Assembly: GCF_004022705.2 (NCBI RefSeq)
Contig: NZ_RZOY02000012.1
Span: forward strand, 123,208 to 187,207
Length of the DNA stretch: 64,000 bases
Direction: 5' to 3'
Source of the DNA: Mesorhizobium sp. M2D.F.Ca.ET.226.01.1.1
Lineage (GTDB): Bacteria; Pseudomonadota; Alphaproteobacteria; Rhizobiales; Rhizobiaceae
In this document: piece by piece, positions 1 to 8,339 of the stretch
Layout: the number at the start of each line of letters is the position of its first letter
Position numbering within the stretch: position 1 is the first letter of the stretch
Notes under the pieces: generated by a model
The model's input: the letters and a program-made list of their open reading frames with translations, nothing else
What the model was told of the DNA's origin: nothing
Databases searched by the model: none
Made by a program: the position numbers and the translations under genes

Positions 1-2860
1 CGTCGGCGCCGTAGTTGGAGGTCAGCGTCACGATCGCCGCAGCGCTCGTGGCCGTCATGATCGCCGGGTTCAGCACGCCGTCCGTCGTCGGACCGTTGTT
101 GGTCTCGTCGAGCGTCACCGAGCTGCCGGCGACGGCGTTGCTGATCGACGGAACATCGTCCGTGATGTTGATCGAGATGGTCGACGTCGACGTGTTGCCA
201 AAACTATCGGTCACCGTGAACGTGAACACGTCCTGCCCGGGCTGCACGTTGGCGCCGTCGTTGCCGGCCGGGACATTCGCCTCCGGCGACGTCAATGTAT
301 AGGTGTAGGTGCCATCCGCGTTGACATGCAGGATGCCGTACGTGCCATTGATGTTCGTGCCGACATTGCCGCTCACGTCGCTGCCGACATCGCCTGCCTG
401 AACACCGGTCACGGTTGCACCGTCCGGATCCGAGAAGATCAGCTGGCCTTTCGTCGTCTCCGTGCCGTCGCCCGCATGCGAACCGTCCACAGTCCCGGGG
501 CCGAGGTCGCCGGCCGGCGGCGTCGTGTCGATGCCCGCCTCGTTGACCGCCGCAACCTCCGGCTTCACCAGCGGCTGGCTGCCGGTCACGTCGATCGTTA
601 GCGTCGCCGGCGAGGTGTCGCCATCGCCGTCGGTGATCGTGTAGTGGAACACGTCAGTGCCGGTGGGTGCGTTCGGGGTGGCCTGATAGCTGTAATCGCC
701 ATTGGCGAACACCGTCAGCACGCCATGCGCGCCCGTCACCGTCATCACGCCGTTGCTCGTTACCGCACCGGTCCAGGCGATCGACGCGATGCCGTCCGCA
801 CCAGCCGTGTCGGCCGCGCCGGTGCCGTGGGTGCTCGTGCCGGCCTCGACATTGCCCGTCACCGTCTCGCCGGACTGTGCCGCGTCGGTATCGGCCTTGG
901 CCGTCGGCACGTCGTCGATGACGTTGATCGTCAGGGTACCCGATGCGGGCTGGCCGTCGAGGTCGGTCACTGTGACCGCGAAGCTCGGATTGGCCTCGAC
1001 GTTGGGGCCGTTGTCGCCGGCGGCGGCGAGATAGTCCGCCGTCAGAGTGTAGGTGTAGTGGATGGTCCCGGTGCCGGTCGCGCTGTCATAGGTGTAGTAC
1101 GCGCTCACCTGGCCATTCGACCCCGGACCCGCCGTGAACACGGTCGGGTTGCCGGCATCGCTCGACAGCGCATTGCCGCCCAGGGACACCGAGCCGACGC
1201 CGTCCGGAGAGGAGAACGAGATCGTGCCGCTCGTCGTGTTCGAGCCGTCATGCAGCGTACCGCTCGCCAGGCCCGCCTCGTTGACGAGCGCACCGTCAGC
1301 GCCCGCGGCCGGGATGTCGCCCAGCTTCGGCGGCTCGTTGCCGATGTTGATCGTCAGCGTGGTGCTCGACTGGTCACCGTCGCCATCTGTCAGCGTGTAG
1401 TGGAACACATCGCTCACGCCGCCGGGCGTGTTCGCCGCGCGGTCGTAGGTGTAGTGGCCGTCCGAATAGAGCGTCAGCGTGCCGTACTGGCCCGCAATCG
1501 TGGTGCCGGTGACGGCGGACGTCACATCCTGCGGCGCACCCGTGCCATAGGCCGAGGTTACGCTGGCGCCGTCCGCTCCCTTTACGTCCGCGCTCGTGAC
1601 CGGATCCGTCTCGCCGGCGCCGGTGATCACATTTCCCGAGATCTCTGCATGGCTGCCCGCCGCGACGCTGTTGGCGTCCGGGTTCGCCGTCGGCACATCG
1701 TCGACGATCTGAACCGAGAGCGTTCCGGGAAGCGAGACGTCGCCGTCGCTGTCGGTGACGGTCACGGTCATGTTGTCGAAGATGGGAGCGTCGCCGGCCG
1801 GATGTGTCTCTGCATGCAGCAGCGTGTAGGTGTAGCTCACCTGGCCGGTGGCGGGGTCGTAGCCGTTGATGGTCAGCGTGTTGCCGAGCGGCGTGGTGAT
1901 GTCGATCGGCGTCGACCCGCTGTTGGCGAGCTCGGCGGCCGAAATCACCTGGCCGTTGATGTTGACCGAGCCGATGCCGTCCGGCGAGTTGATGGTGAAG
2001 GTGCCGGTGTTGTGCTCGGAGGGGTCGTTGTCGACCGCGGCGCTGGTGCCCGCTTCGCCGGACCCCGTCGCGCCGGCAGTCTCCAGACCCTTCTCATCGA
2101 CGGTGGTGTCGCCGCCGTTGACCGAAGGCGTCAGGTCGAGGATCGTTGGCGTCGAATTCTCGCGCACGAGCCCCGGGAACAGATCCCTATGCTCCGGCTG
2201 ACCGAACGACAGATCCGTCGGCGGCAGAAGCGCCGTCAGGCCAAAGCCGTCGCCGATACCACCGGGAGGCTGTTCGAAATTTCCGCCTGCGCTGCTCGAG
2301 CCGTTGCCGCCGGCCGAGATCGAGCCGTCGGCGCCGAAGGCGACATCGACATGGCTTGCCTCGAGCGCGGCGATCAGGGCGACGCGCGGCACCTCGACGT
2401 CGCCGATGATGAAGGTCGGCACATTGAGCGCGCCGTCCTTGATGATGATCTCGGACCCGTCGGCCTGCACCAGCACGAGGTTGTGCCCCTCGACCTTGAT
2501 GTTGTCGATTGAGACATTGGCCGGGAGCTTCACGACATTGCCGGCTTCGGCGTGATATTCATGCGGGACGTTCGTAGCCGCTGCATTCGCCGCCGGTGCA
2601 TTCGCGGCCGGGGCGTTTGCGGCATTGGACGCCGGGGCGTTGGAGGCGGGGGCTTTTGCGTCCGCTGCTGGCTGGTTTGCCCCTTGAGCGTTGGCTGCGC
2701 CCTGCGCCGGAGCGCCGTTGCCGACATCGACCGGCACGGGCTCACTTGCCGCCTGGCCGCTTGCCGCGACCTGGACTCCCGTCGGGATGTGATTTTCACC
2801 AGCGCTGGTGTGCTCGTCCCACGAATTTGAAACGGCGTCGAATTCGATATTGTTCGTCAT
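1..2860 (-). CDS. Giant VCBS/cadherin-like repeat adhesin, N-terminal part (partial)
   Basis: One reading frame stays open from an ATG at 2858-2860 to the left edge, about 953 codons, so the C-terminus lies outside the window. GGAGGGG sits 8 nt before the ATG. There is no classical signal peptide, as expected for type I secretion, whose signal is C-terminal. Residues about 35-90 are an Ala/Asn/Pro-rich stretch with repeated NAPA units. Residues about 95-165 form a compact module (NVVKLP, NLVLVQADG, PTFIIGDVEVP) that I recall from N-termini of large rhizobial T1SS proteins. From about residue 215 onward come Ig/VCBS-like repeats with the signatures FHYTLTDGDGD, FHYTITDGDGD and DDVP. The divergent LapG-like protease and the nearby tolC-ABC-hlyD operon suggest a cell-surface biofilm adhesin exported by that system. 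I see no clear TAAG-type LapG cleavage site; SAGG near residues 170-180 is the nearest thing. Confidence 0.88.
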   Translation of the reverse strand, partial: MTNNIEFDAVSNSWDEHTSAGENHIPTGVQVAASGQAASEPVPVDVGNGAPAQGAANAQGANQPAADAKAPASNAPASNAANAPAANAPAANAAATNVPHEYHAEAGNVVKLPANVSIDNIKVEGHNLVLVQADGSEIIIKDGALNVPTFIIGDVEVPRVALIAALEASHVDVAFGADGSISAGGNGSSSAGGNFEQPPGGIGDGFGLTALLPPTDLSFGQPEHRDLFPGLVRENSTPTILDLTPSVNGGDTTVDEKGLETAGATGSGEAGTSAAVDNDPSEHNTGTFTINSPDGIGSVNINGQVISAAELANSGSTPIDITTPLGNTLTINGYDPATGQVSYTYTLLHAETHPAGDAPIFDNMTVTVTDSDGDVSLPGTLSVQIVDDVPTANPDANSVAAGSHAEISGNVITGAGETDPVTSADVKGADGASVTSAYGTGAPQDVTSAVTGTTIAGQYGTLTLYSDGHYTYDRAANTPGGVSDVFHYTLTDGDGDQSSTTLTINIGNEPPKLGDIPAAGADGALVNEAGLASGTLHDGSNTTSGTISFSSPDGVGSVSLGGNALSSDAGNPTVFTAGPGSNGQVSAYYTYDSATGTGTIHYTYTLTADYLAAAGDNGPNVEANPSFAVTVTDLDGQPASGTLTINVIDDVPTAKADTDAAQSGETVTGNVEAGTSTHGTGAADTAGADGIASIAWTGAVTSNGVMTVTGAHGVLTVFANGDYSYQATPNAPTGTDVFHYTITDGDGDTSPATLTIDVTGSQPLVKPEVAAVNEAGIDTTPPAGDLGPGTVDGSHAGDGTETTKGQLIFSDPDGATVTGVQAGDVGSDVSGNVGTNINGTYGILHVNADGTYTYTLTSPEANVPAGNDGANVQPGQDVFTFTVTDSFGNTSTSTISINITDDVPSISNAVAGSSVTLDETNNGPTTDGVLNPAIMTATSAAAIVTLTSNYGAD
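146..1710 (-). repeat. Long imperfect protein repeats inside the adhesin
   Basis: The linker motif DDVP recurs at about 1691-1708, 905-922 and 149-166. The spacings are 786 and 756 nt, so each unit is about 252-262 residues. Each unit pairs a domain ending in a TVTD-x-DG strand with one containing G-x-L-T-x(4)-G-x-Y-x-Y and ending in TDGDGD. The DNA repeats are imperfect. Confidence 0.7.
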
Positions 2861-3183
2861 AGCCAAAACCCCTCCGGCATTTCCCGGAAAGAGACATGCG
2901 GGGCCGGAACTTTGCAACAGACCTTCAATCTATTTCATATACTGCAATATGTAGAGAATCGCATTTTTTACACTTGGTAAATCCTGATGATATATGCAGA
3001 TATGCATGTTCTTAAGGAATGCGGAACTGGCTGCCGCGCACGTCGCCGGTTTGGTAAATGAAAGTATAAATTTGAATAAAATTCGATGGAAAATAGAATA
3101 GAGTGATTCGCGGAAATTTACCCACCTTCATTTCCGATAATTTGAGACAAGATTGGTAGCGTCCACAGTCAAAGGTGGGCGTT
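2861..3183. promoter_or_regulatory. AT-rich divergent intergenic region
   Basis: These 323 bp separate the adhesin (leftward) from the LapG-like protease (rightward). They are clearly richer in A and T than the surrounding coding DNA, with runs such as tttcatatactgcaatatg around 2931-2949 and gatatatgcagatatgcatg around 2989-3008. No convincing gene is present. Promoters and binding sites for both genes presumably lie here. I cannot name a specific operator. Confidence 0.5.
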
Positions 3184-4128
3184 ATGAAAATACAAGAAGC
3201 AGCCCCGGGCATGACGGGGATCAAGGTACTCTTGCTGGCGATTGGCCTTGCCGTTCCAGCAAATCCATCATCGGCGAGCCCGAATTCAGTCGCGGATCCG
3301 GCCCTGCAACAGCTGTTTGCGCCGGCCAGCCTGGGCGGTGTTTCACTGGTCCGGCATGAGCCCTGGCAGCCGGCCGCCGCCTACCGGATCGCGGAGATTT
3401 CGGCTGGCTACGCGCCGGCACTTAATGAGGTTTCGAGCGCCGCTGGCGGTGCCGGCATCGACCCGATCCAGACAGCCGCGATCATTCCCGGCGTTTTCGG
3501 CTCCGTCGCCCTGTCGATGCGCAATTTCCCGGTCGCGGCGCGCTGGGCTCCCGTCTACAAGGCCATCGTCGATTGCACCGCGGGCAGCTCCTGCGACCGC
3601 GAAAGCCCGGCTTTCGCCGAGATCATCAACATTGCCGCCGGCAAGGGTTTTCGCGAAAAGCTGTCCTTCGTCAACAGCAGCATCAACCGCCTGATCGCCT
3701 ATCGCAAGGACAGCGTCGTCTACGGCGAGCTCGACTACTGGGCAAAGCCTTCCGAAGTCCTCGAGCATCGCGCAGGGGATTGCGAGGATTTCGCCATACT
3801 CAAGATGGCGGCGCTGCTGCGCGCCGGCATCCCGGCGCAGAGCATGTCGCTGGTCGTGCTCCAGGATCGCCGCCGTAAGTTCTTCCACGCGGTTCTGTCG
3901 GTGAGCACGGGAAGCGGCGCTTTCATCCTCGACAGCCTCAGCAACGCCGTCATGCGCGACAGCGACCTGCCCGACTATGTTCCGCTCTACTCCTTCAGCA
4001 CCGATCGCGCCTGGATCCACGGCTCGAAGTCCGGTGCGCAGATGGCCGACATAGCCGGCGGCTTCGCAACCGTGGCGCCTGGCGAAGGTTCGCCGGAACC
4101 ATCAGTCGCTTCGAACCTGAGGCAATAG
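3184..4128 (+). CDS. LapG-like transglutaminase-fold cysteine protease (BTLCP, peptidase C93)
   Basis: The product has 314 residues. A hydrophobic signal peptide (about residues 12-31, ending SSA-SP) predicts periplasmic location. The BTLCP core carries the expected triad: Cys200 in HRAGDCEDFA, His235 in KFFHAVLSV and Asp250 in FILDSLSN. The spacings of 35 and 15 are close to those of LapG. In Pseudomonas, LapG cleaves the N-terminus of the adhesin LapA and releases it from the surface when c-di-GMP is low. The adhesin next door is the obvious candidate substrate, which is inference. The ATG at 3184 is chosen because AAAGG lies 8 nt upstream; a GTG at 3175 would add three residues and has a poorer site. 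A copy of an intergenic repeat begins at the TAG stop. Confidence 0.85.
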   Translation: MKIQEAAPGMTGIKVLLLAIGLAVPANPSSASPNSVADPALQQLFAPASLGGVSLVRHEPWQPAAAYRIAEISAGYAPALNEVSSAAGGAGIDPIQTAAIIPGVFGSVALSMRNFPVAARWAPVYKAIVDCTAGSSCDRESPAFAEIINIAAGKGFREKLSFVNSSINRLIAYRKDSVVYGELDYWAKPSEVLEHRAGDCEDFAILKMAALLRAGIPAQSMSLVVLQDRRRKFFHAVLSVSTGSGAFILDSLSNAVMRDSDLPDYVPLYSFSTDRAWIHGSKSGAQMADIAGGFATVAPGEGSPEPSVASNLRQ

Positions 4129-4233
4129 AGCGGAGCGGTCCGACGGTTTACGGAAATTCGAAACTTCTCGATCTGTCGTTTCCAAGTAATTCCGGACAGG
4201 AAGCTGCTGCCCGCGTTTCCCAAAATTGGCTTA
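4126..4233. repeat. Rhizobial palindromic intergenic repeat, copy 1 (degenerate)
   Basis: It runs from TAGAGCG, which includes the stop of the LapG-like gene, to ttggcttag, which includes the stop of the convergent regulator gene. Blocks shared with the copy at 61774-61866 are: TAGAGCG; gtttacggaaa against gtttcacggaaac; tctcgatctgtcgttt against ctatctctttgtttt; a gac-gga block; and a final a-attg block. The same type of sequence is familiar to me from many rhizobial intergenic regions. Confidence 0.55.
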
Positions 4234-4872
4234 GCCGTTGAAGACGAAGGCCATTAGCAGTTCGGTCTCGGTGACAGGCGCGCGCACGGCGCTGAGCTGG
4301 CCGCGATAGCGGCGCTCGCCGGCGCCGATGACGAAGCCGGTGCTCACCGGCGTCTCGCCGTTGGCGTCGAGCCGGGCGAAGATGTCGGGAACGTGGAGGT
4401 CGAGCGCCAGCTTCAGATCCTGCCGCCCATCCTCGCCGGGCGCGCTCGGCAATTGACGCCTGACCAACTGCTGGAACGGCGTGTTGAAGGCCAGGATCTT
4501 CTTCGACGAAGACAACGCGAAGGCGGGCGAGGGGCAGGCGATCAGGATCGCATTGATGGTGCGGATCGAAGCGAGCTTGCGCAGCTCCATGCTTTCCTCG
4601 GCAAGGCCACGCATGCAGGCGACCCGGATCGCCGAGGTGAGATTGCCATGGTCGGGATGCTGTTCGGCGATCTCCTCGACCAGCATGCCGATCGTGCATT
4701 TGCGGTTTTCCGCCATCTGCTTCAGCGACACCCAGAAGGCGCGTTCCAGCCGGATGCCGCGACGCACGCCGCCGCGCGCCACAACGCGGAACTCCGGGCC
4801 GAAATCCTCGGCCACGAGCGCCGGCAGCAGCCGTTCGCGCGGAGTGTCGGGGCGGGTGGCGCTATCGCTCAC
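4231..4872 (-). CDS. Ribbon-helix-helix domain protein with PAS-like C-terminal half
   Basis: The product has 213 residues. Residues about 28-88 match the RHH_4 pattern: a short strand (FRVVARGGVRRGIRLE), then FWVSLKQMAENRKCTIGML and an NLTSAIRVACM helix. This implies a DNA-binding dimer. The C-terminal part (ILIACPSPAFALSSSKKIL, then NTPFQQLVRRQLP) resembles a small PAS-like or sensory fold, with low certainty. The GTG start at 4872 overlaps the 3' end of the HlyD gene by 11 nt, and AGGAGG lies just upstream inside that gene, so translation is coupled to the secretion operon. A role in regulating the adhesin or secretion locus is suggested by position only. Confidence 0.75.
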   Translation of the reverse strand: MSDSATRPDTPRERLLPALVAEDFGPEFRVVARGGVRRGIRLERAFWVSLKQMAENRKCTIGMLVEEIAEQHPDHGNLTSAIRVACMRGLAEESMELRKLASIRTINAILIACPSPAFALSSSKKILAFNTPFQQLVRRQLPSAPGEDGRQDLKLALDLHVPDIFARLDANGETPVSTGFVIGAGERRYRGQLSAVRAPVTETELLMAFVFNG

Positions 4873-6151
4873 TCATCGCCTCCTGACGCGCCTTGTTGAT
4901 GGGCTTCAAAAGATAGTTGAGGATCGTCTTGCGTCCAGTCTTGATGTCGACCGAGCAGATCATGCCGGGAATGATCGAGTAGGTCTTGCCGTTTCGTGTC
5001 AGCGTCGACTTCTCGGTGGCAACCCGCACCTGGTAGTAGGGCTCGCCGGTCTTCTGGTCGACGAGACTGTCGGCGGTGATGTTGGAGACCTTGCCTTCGA
5101 TGCCGCCGAAGATCGAGAAGTCATAGGCCGTCACCTTGATCAGCGCATCCTGGTCCGGCTGGATGAAGGCGACGTCGCGTGGTGAAACCCGTGCTTCGAC
5201 CAGAAGCGTCTCGGAAGTCGGCACGATACCGGCCACCACCGCGCCTGGCTGCACGAAGGCGCCGAGCGTGTTGATGTCGAGCGTATTGACGATGCCGTCG
5301 ACCGGCGAGCGGATGTCGGTGCGCGCCACCTTGTCCGTGGCGCCGCGAATGGTTTCGTCGACCACGGAAAGATCGGCGAGCGCCTGCGTCAGGTCGCTCA
5401 ACGCTTCCTGTTGTAGCTGTAGGCCCAATTCGTTCACCTGAAGCTGCGCTTCGGTGATTGCCGCCCGGCCCTTCTTGATCGTCTCTCCGGCAAGGGCCAG
5501 CTGTCCGTGAAGGTCGGTCTGTTCCCGCTCGACACGGATCTGTTCGGTCCTGGCCATCAGGCCTTTCTTGACCATGGGTTCGACCAGCGCCGCCTCCTGG
5601 TCGGTGACGGCCAGGCTCTTGGACAGGCGGTCGGCGTTGGCGGTGGCCTCGTCCAGTTCCTTCTCGCGCTGATCGAGACGCGATTTGAGAACGGACAGCT
5701 TCACATCGAAATTGTCGCGGCGCGCAACGAGCAGCTTTTGCTCGTTGTCGCAGATTTCCGGCGCGACTTTCTGGATTTCCGCCGGGCAGGGGAACGCCCC
5801 TTCGACATTGCCGCTCTGCTCGAACTGCAGCCGCGCGATGCGCGCCTGCAGCGCTCGCGCCTTGGCCTTCTCTTCGCCAAGGCTCGACGTGTTGCCCGAA
5901 TTGTCGAGACGGATGATGAGGTCGTTCTTCTTGACGGTCTGGCCGATCTTGACGGCGATCTCCTGCACCACGCCGGGCTCGCTGGCCTGAATGATCTGCG
6001 TCTTGGAAGCCGGTATCACCTTGCCATCGCCGCGCGCGATCTCATCGACCTCGGCAAACGATGCCCAGGCCGTGAAGCACACAAACAGCGCGCCCACGAT
6101 ATAAACGGACGCCGAAGCGAAAAGGGGCGGGCGATCTTCCTTTGCAAGCAT
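4862..6151 (-). CDS. HlyD-family periplasmic adaptor of the type I secretion system
   Basis: The product has 429 residues. A short cytoplasmic N-terminus is followed by one membrane helix (about residues 12-30). Then come a lipoyl-type beta segment (VIPASKTQIIQASEPGVVQEI), a long coiled-coil hairpin (about 100-270) and the C-terminal barrel. The segment DIRSPVDGIVNTLDINTLG is characteristic of membrane fusion proteins. It would link the inner-membrane ABC exporter to the TolC channel. It is the third gene of the leftward tolC-ABC-hlyD-RHH operon; 15 nt separate it from the ABC gene, and it overlaps the regulator gene. Confidence 0.9.
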   Translation of the reverse strand: MLAKEDRPPLFASASVYIVGALFVCFTAWASFAEVDEIARGDGKVIPASKTQIIQASEPGVVQEIAVKIGQTVKKNDLIIRLDNSGNTSSLGEEKAKARALQARIARLQFEQSGNVEGAFPCPAEIQKVAPEICDNEQKLLVARRDNFDVKLSVLKSRLDQREKELDEATANADRLSKSLAVTDQEAALVEPMVKKGLMARTEQIRVEREQTDLHGQLALAGETIKKGRAAITEAQLQVNELGLQLQQEALSDLTQALADLSVVDETIRGATDKVARTDIRSPVDGIVNTLDINTLGAFVQPGAVVAGIVPTSETLLVEARVSPRDVAFIQPDQDALIKVTAYDFSIFGGIEGKVSNITADSLVDQKTGEPYYQVRVATEKSTLTRNGKTYSIIPGMICSVDIKTGRKTILNYLLKPINKARQEAMSER

Positions 6152-6166
6152 ATCTATGCGTTCCGG

Positions 6167-8299
6167 TCAGGCATTGCCCTTCTGCAATGCCTGGATGACT
6201 TGTTCCTTTGGCCCGTCGGCGACGACGCGGCCTTGATCGATGACGATGAGGCGGTCGGCGAGTTCGAGCATGCTGTAGCGATGGGTCGACACGATCAGCG
6301 TCGTGTCGCGGTCGAACGCCACCTTGAGCTGCTTGATCAACTGCCGTTCGGAAGCGAGGTCCATCGAACCCGACGGCTCGTCGAGGAAAACGATCTTGGG
6401 TTTGGTCAAAAGCAGCCGCGCGATTGCCACCGCCTGCCGCTGTCCGCCCGACAGATTGGTGCCCCGCTCGCCGACATTCATGTCGTAGCCGCGCGGATGC
6501 CGCGAGACGAAGTCATCGACGCCCGCGGCTTTCGCCGCGTCGATGATCTCCTCGTCGGTCGCTTCCGGCGCCGCCATCAAAAGGTTTTCCTTGATGGTCC
6601 CCGAAAACAGATCGCCGGCCTGCGCGACGATCCCGACCGCGGCGCGAACCTCGGATGGATGGTATTGGCGGATGTCGATGCCGTCGACCATGAGCTCGCC
6701 CGACGTCGGCAGGAAAAGCCGGCCGATCAGCCGGCCCATCGTGGTCTTGCCGGAGCCGATGCGGCCGATGATGCCGACGCGCTCGCCAGGCCTGACCGCG
6801 ATATTGAGCCCGCTCAGAACTTCGTTCTCCGTGCCCGGATAGGCGAAGCCGACATTCTTGAAGACGAGCGCGCCGCTGCGGATCGGCCGGTTGACGAAAC
6901 CGACCGTGTCCGGGCGGTCCTCCGGCTGCGACATGATCGTGTTGATGATCCTGAGCGACAACATCGCCTGGCGGAACCGCGCAAGCGTGATGGCGATCTG
7001 GCCGAGCGGCGCCACGGCGCGGCCAGCTAGCATCACGGTGCCGATGATGGCGCCTGTCGAGATCTGGCCTTCCGAGAACGCATAGGCGCCGGCCACGACC
7101 AGGGCGACCGTCACGAATTGCTGGATGGCGCCGGTGACGTTGCCGGCCGCCGCCGACAGCTCCTTGATCTTCTCCGAGGTGTTGGCTGCATTCTTCGAGT
7201 GCTCGCCCCACTTGCGCAAGAGATAGGCCTCGGCGCGCAGCGACTTGATCGTCTCCAGCGTGGAAATCGATTCGACCAGCAGCGCCTGGCGCTGCGAGGC
7301 CTCGTTCATGGAGGCGGCGACCCGCTTGCCGATCCGCCGCTGCGTGATCAGCCCGACAATGACGGAGATGACGAAGGCCAGCGCCGGTATGATCACCAGC
7401 CAGCCGCCGATGGCATAGATCACTGCCAGGAAGACGAAGACGAAGACCGTGTCGATGAAGACGCTGATAGTGTTGGAGGTGAAGAACTCGCGCACGAACT
7501 CATACTGCGTGACGCGGTTTGCATATTCGCCCGTCGACCCGGGCCGGGCCGAAAGCGAAGAGTTCAGCACTTTCTCGAACAGCAGATAGGAAATCCGCAG
7601 GTCCGCCTTGCGTCCGGCATAGTCGATCAGCGACGCCCTCGCCGTCTTGAGCAGCAGGTCGAACAGGATGGCCGCGCCGATGCCGAGCGCCAGCACCCAC
7701 AGCGTGGCGATCGCCTTGTTCGGCAGGATGCGGTCGTAGACGTTCATGGTGAAGATCGGCGAGGCGATCGCCAGTAGGTTGATGAAGACCGCCGACAGCA
7801 CCACCTTCGAGTAGGTGCGCCAGAACGCCCCCATGGTGCCGGTAAGCCAGTGACGCCTTTCGATCCGCGCGGCGGTGCCGACCGTCATCTCTTCGGCAGC
7901 GTTGGCATAGGTGATCGAGAAGGACGTGCCGCCGCTGATATAGCTCTCGGCAAGTTCCGATCTGTCGATCGTGGTGCGGCCGTTTTCCTGCGGCGCCGTC
8001 AGATATTGCCCGCCCTCCGTCTCCGCCAGCAGAGCGACCGGCAACTGGCTGACGCGGAAGACGATGGCCGGAAGATCGAAGCGGCCGCGCAGGAAGTCGC
8101 GATGGCTGAAATCCTGGACTTCGAGGCCGATGCGTTCGGCCAGATGGCGGATTTCATCCGGCTCGATGCGCGTCTCCGAAATCGGCACGCCTGCAAACAG
8201 CACCGTTTCAGCGCTCGGCCTGCCGAGATAGGCCGCAACAGCGCAGAAGCAGGCTTTGAAAGCCTCCTTGGGCGACAAGATATGAGGTTGCTGGTTCAC
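6167..8299 (-). CDS. Type I secretion ABC exporter with degenerate C39-like domain (LapB/HlyB type)
   Basis: The product has 710 residues. The N-terminal 130 residues form a C39-peptidase-like domain. Aligned to the ECGxAC motif, the catalytic Cys is replaced by Ala (EAFKACFCAVAAYLG), so it should bind substrate without cleaving it, as in HlyB. Six membrane helices follow, roughly residues 155-430. The nucleotide-binding domain has Walker A GRIGSGKTT, signature LSGGQRQ, Walker B IVFLDEP and the H-loop STH. A GTG start at 8299 is chosen because the C39-like domain begins just after it and a GGGGCGG site precedes it; upstream codons in this frame are Arg-rich and unlike protein. It starts 40 nt after the tolC-like stop. 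Substrate: most likely the giant adhesin. Confidence 0.9.
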   Translation of the reverse strand: MNQQPHILSPKEAFKACFCAVAAYLGRPSAETVLFAGVPISETRIEPDEIRHLAERIGLEVQDFSHRDFLRGRFDLPAIVFRVSQLPVALLAETEGGQYLTAPQENGRTTIDRSELAESYISGGTSFSITYANAAEEMTVGTAARIERRHWLTGTMGAFWRTYSKVVLSAVFINLLAIASPIFTMNVYDRILPNKAIATLWVLALGIGAAILFDLLLKTARASLIDYAGRKADLRISYLLFEKVLNSSLSARPGSTGEYANRVTQYEFVREFFTSNTISVFIDTVFVFVFLAVIYAIGGWLVIIPALAFVISVIVGLITQRRIGKRVAASMNEASQRQALLVESISTLETIKSLRAEAYLLRKWGEHSKNAANTSEKIKELSAAAGNVTGAIQQFVTVALVVAGAYAFSEGQISTGAIIGTVMLAGRAVAPLGQIAITLARFRQAMLSLRIINTIMSQPEDRPDTVGFVNRPIRSGALVFKNVGFAYPGTENEVLSGLNIAVRPGERVGIIGRIGSGKTTMGRLIGRLFLPTSGELMVDGIDIRQYHPSEVRAAVGIVAQAGDLFSGTIKENLLMAAPEATDEEIIDAAKAAGVDDFVSRHPRGYDMNVGERGTNLSGGQRQAVAIARLLLTKPKIVFLDEPSGSMDLASERQLIKQLKVAFDRDTTLIVSTHRYSMLELADRLIVIDQGRVVADGPKEQVIQALQKGNA

Positions 8300-8339
8300 G
8301 ATCCGCCCCGAAGGACTGAAAGATCGATGCTTACATCGG

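Noticed and set aside
644..2512. A 622-codon + strand open reading frame.
   Set aside because: It lies opposite the adhesin, is Arg/Gly/Val-rich without any domain pattern, and arises from the high GC content. The - strand frame shows clear repeat-protein motifs.
3012..3224. A 70-codon - strand open frame in the adhesin-protease gap.
   Set aside because: No ribosome site, overlaps the protease start, and has no recognisable family.
5507..7030. A 507-codon + strand open frame opposite the hlyD and ABC genes.
   Set aside because: The - strand products carry unmistakable adaptor and ABC-transporter motifs, and the + frame has none.
8230..8299. Active C39 peptidase domain in the ABC exporter.
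   Set aside because: Alignment to the ECGxAC motif puts Ala at the catalytic Cys position, so cleavage of a double-glycine leader is not expected.
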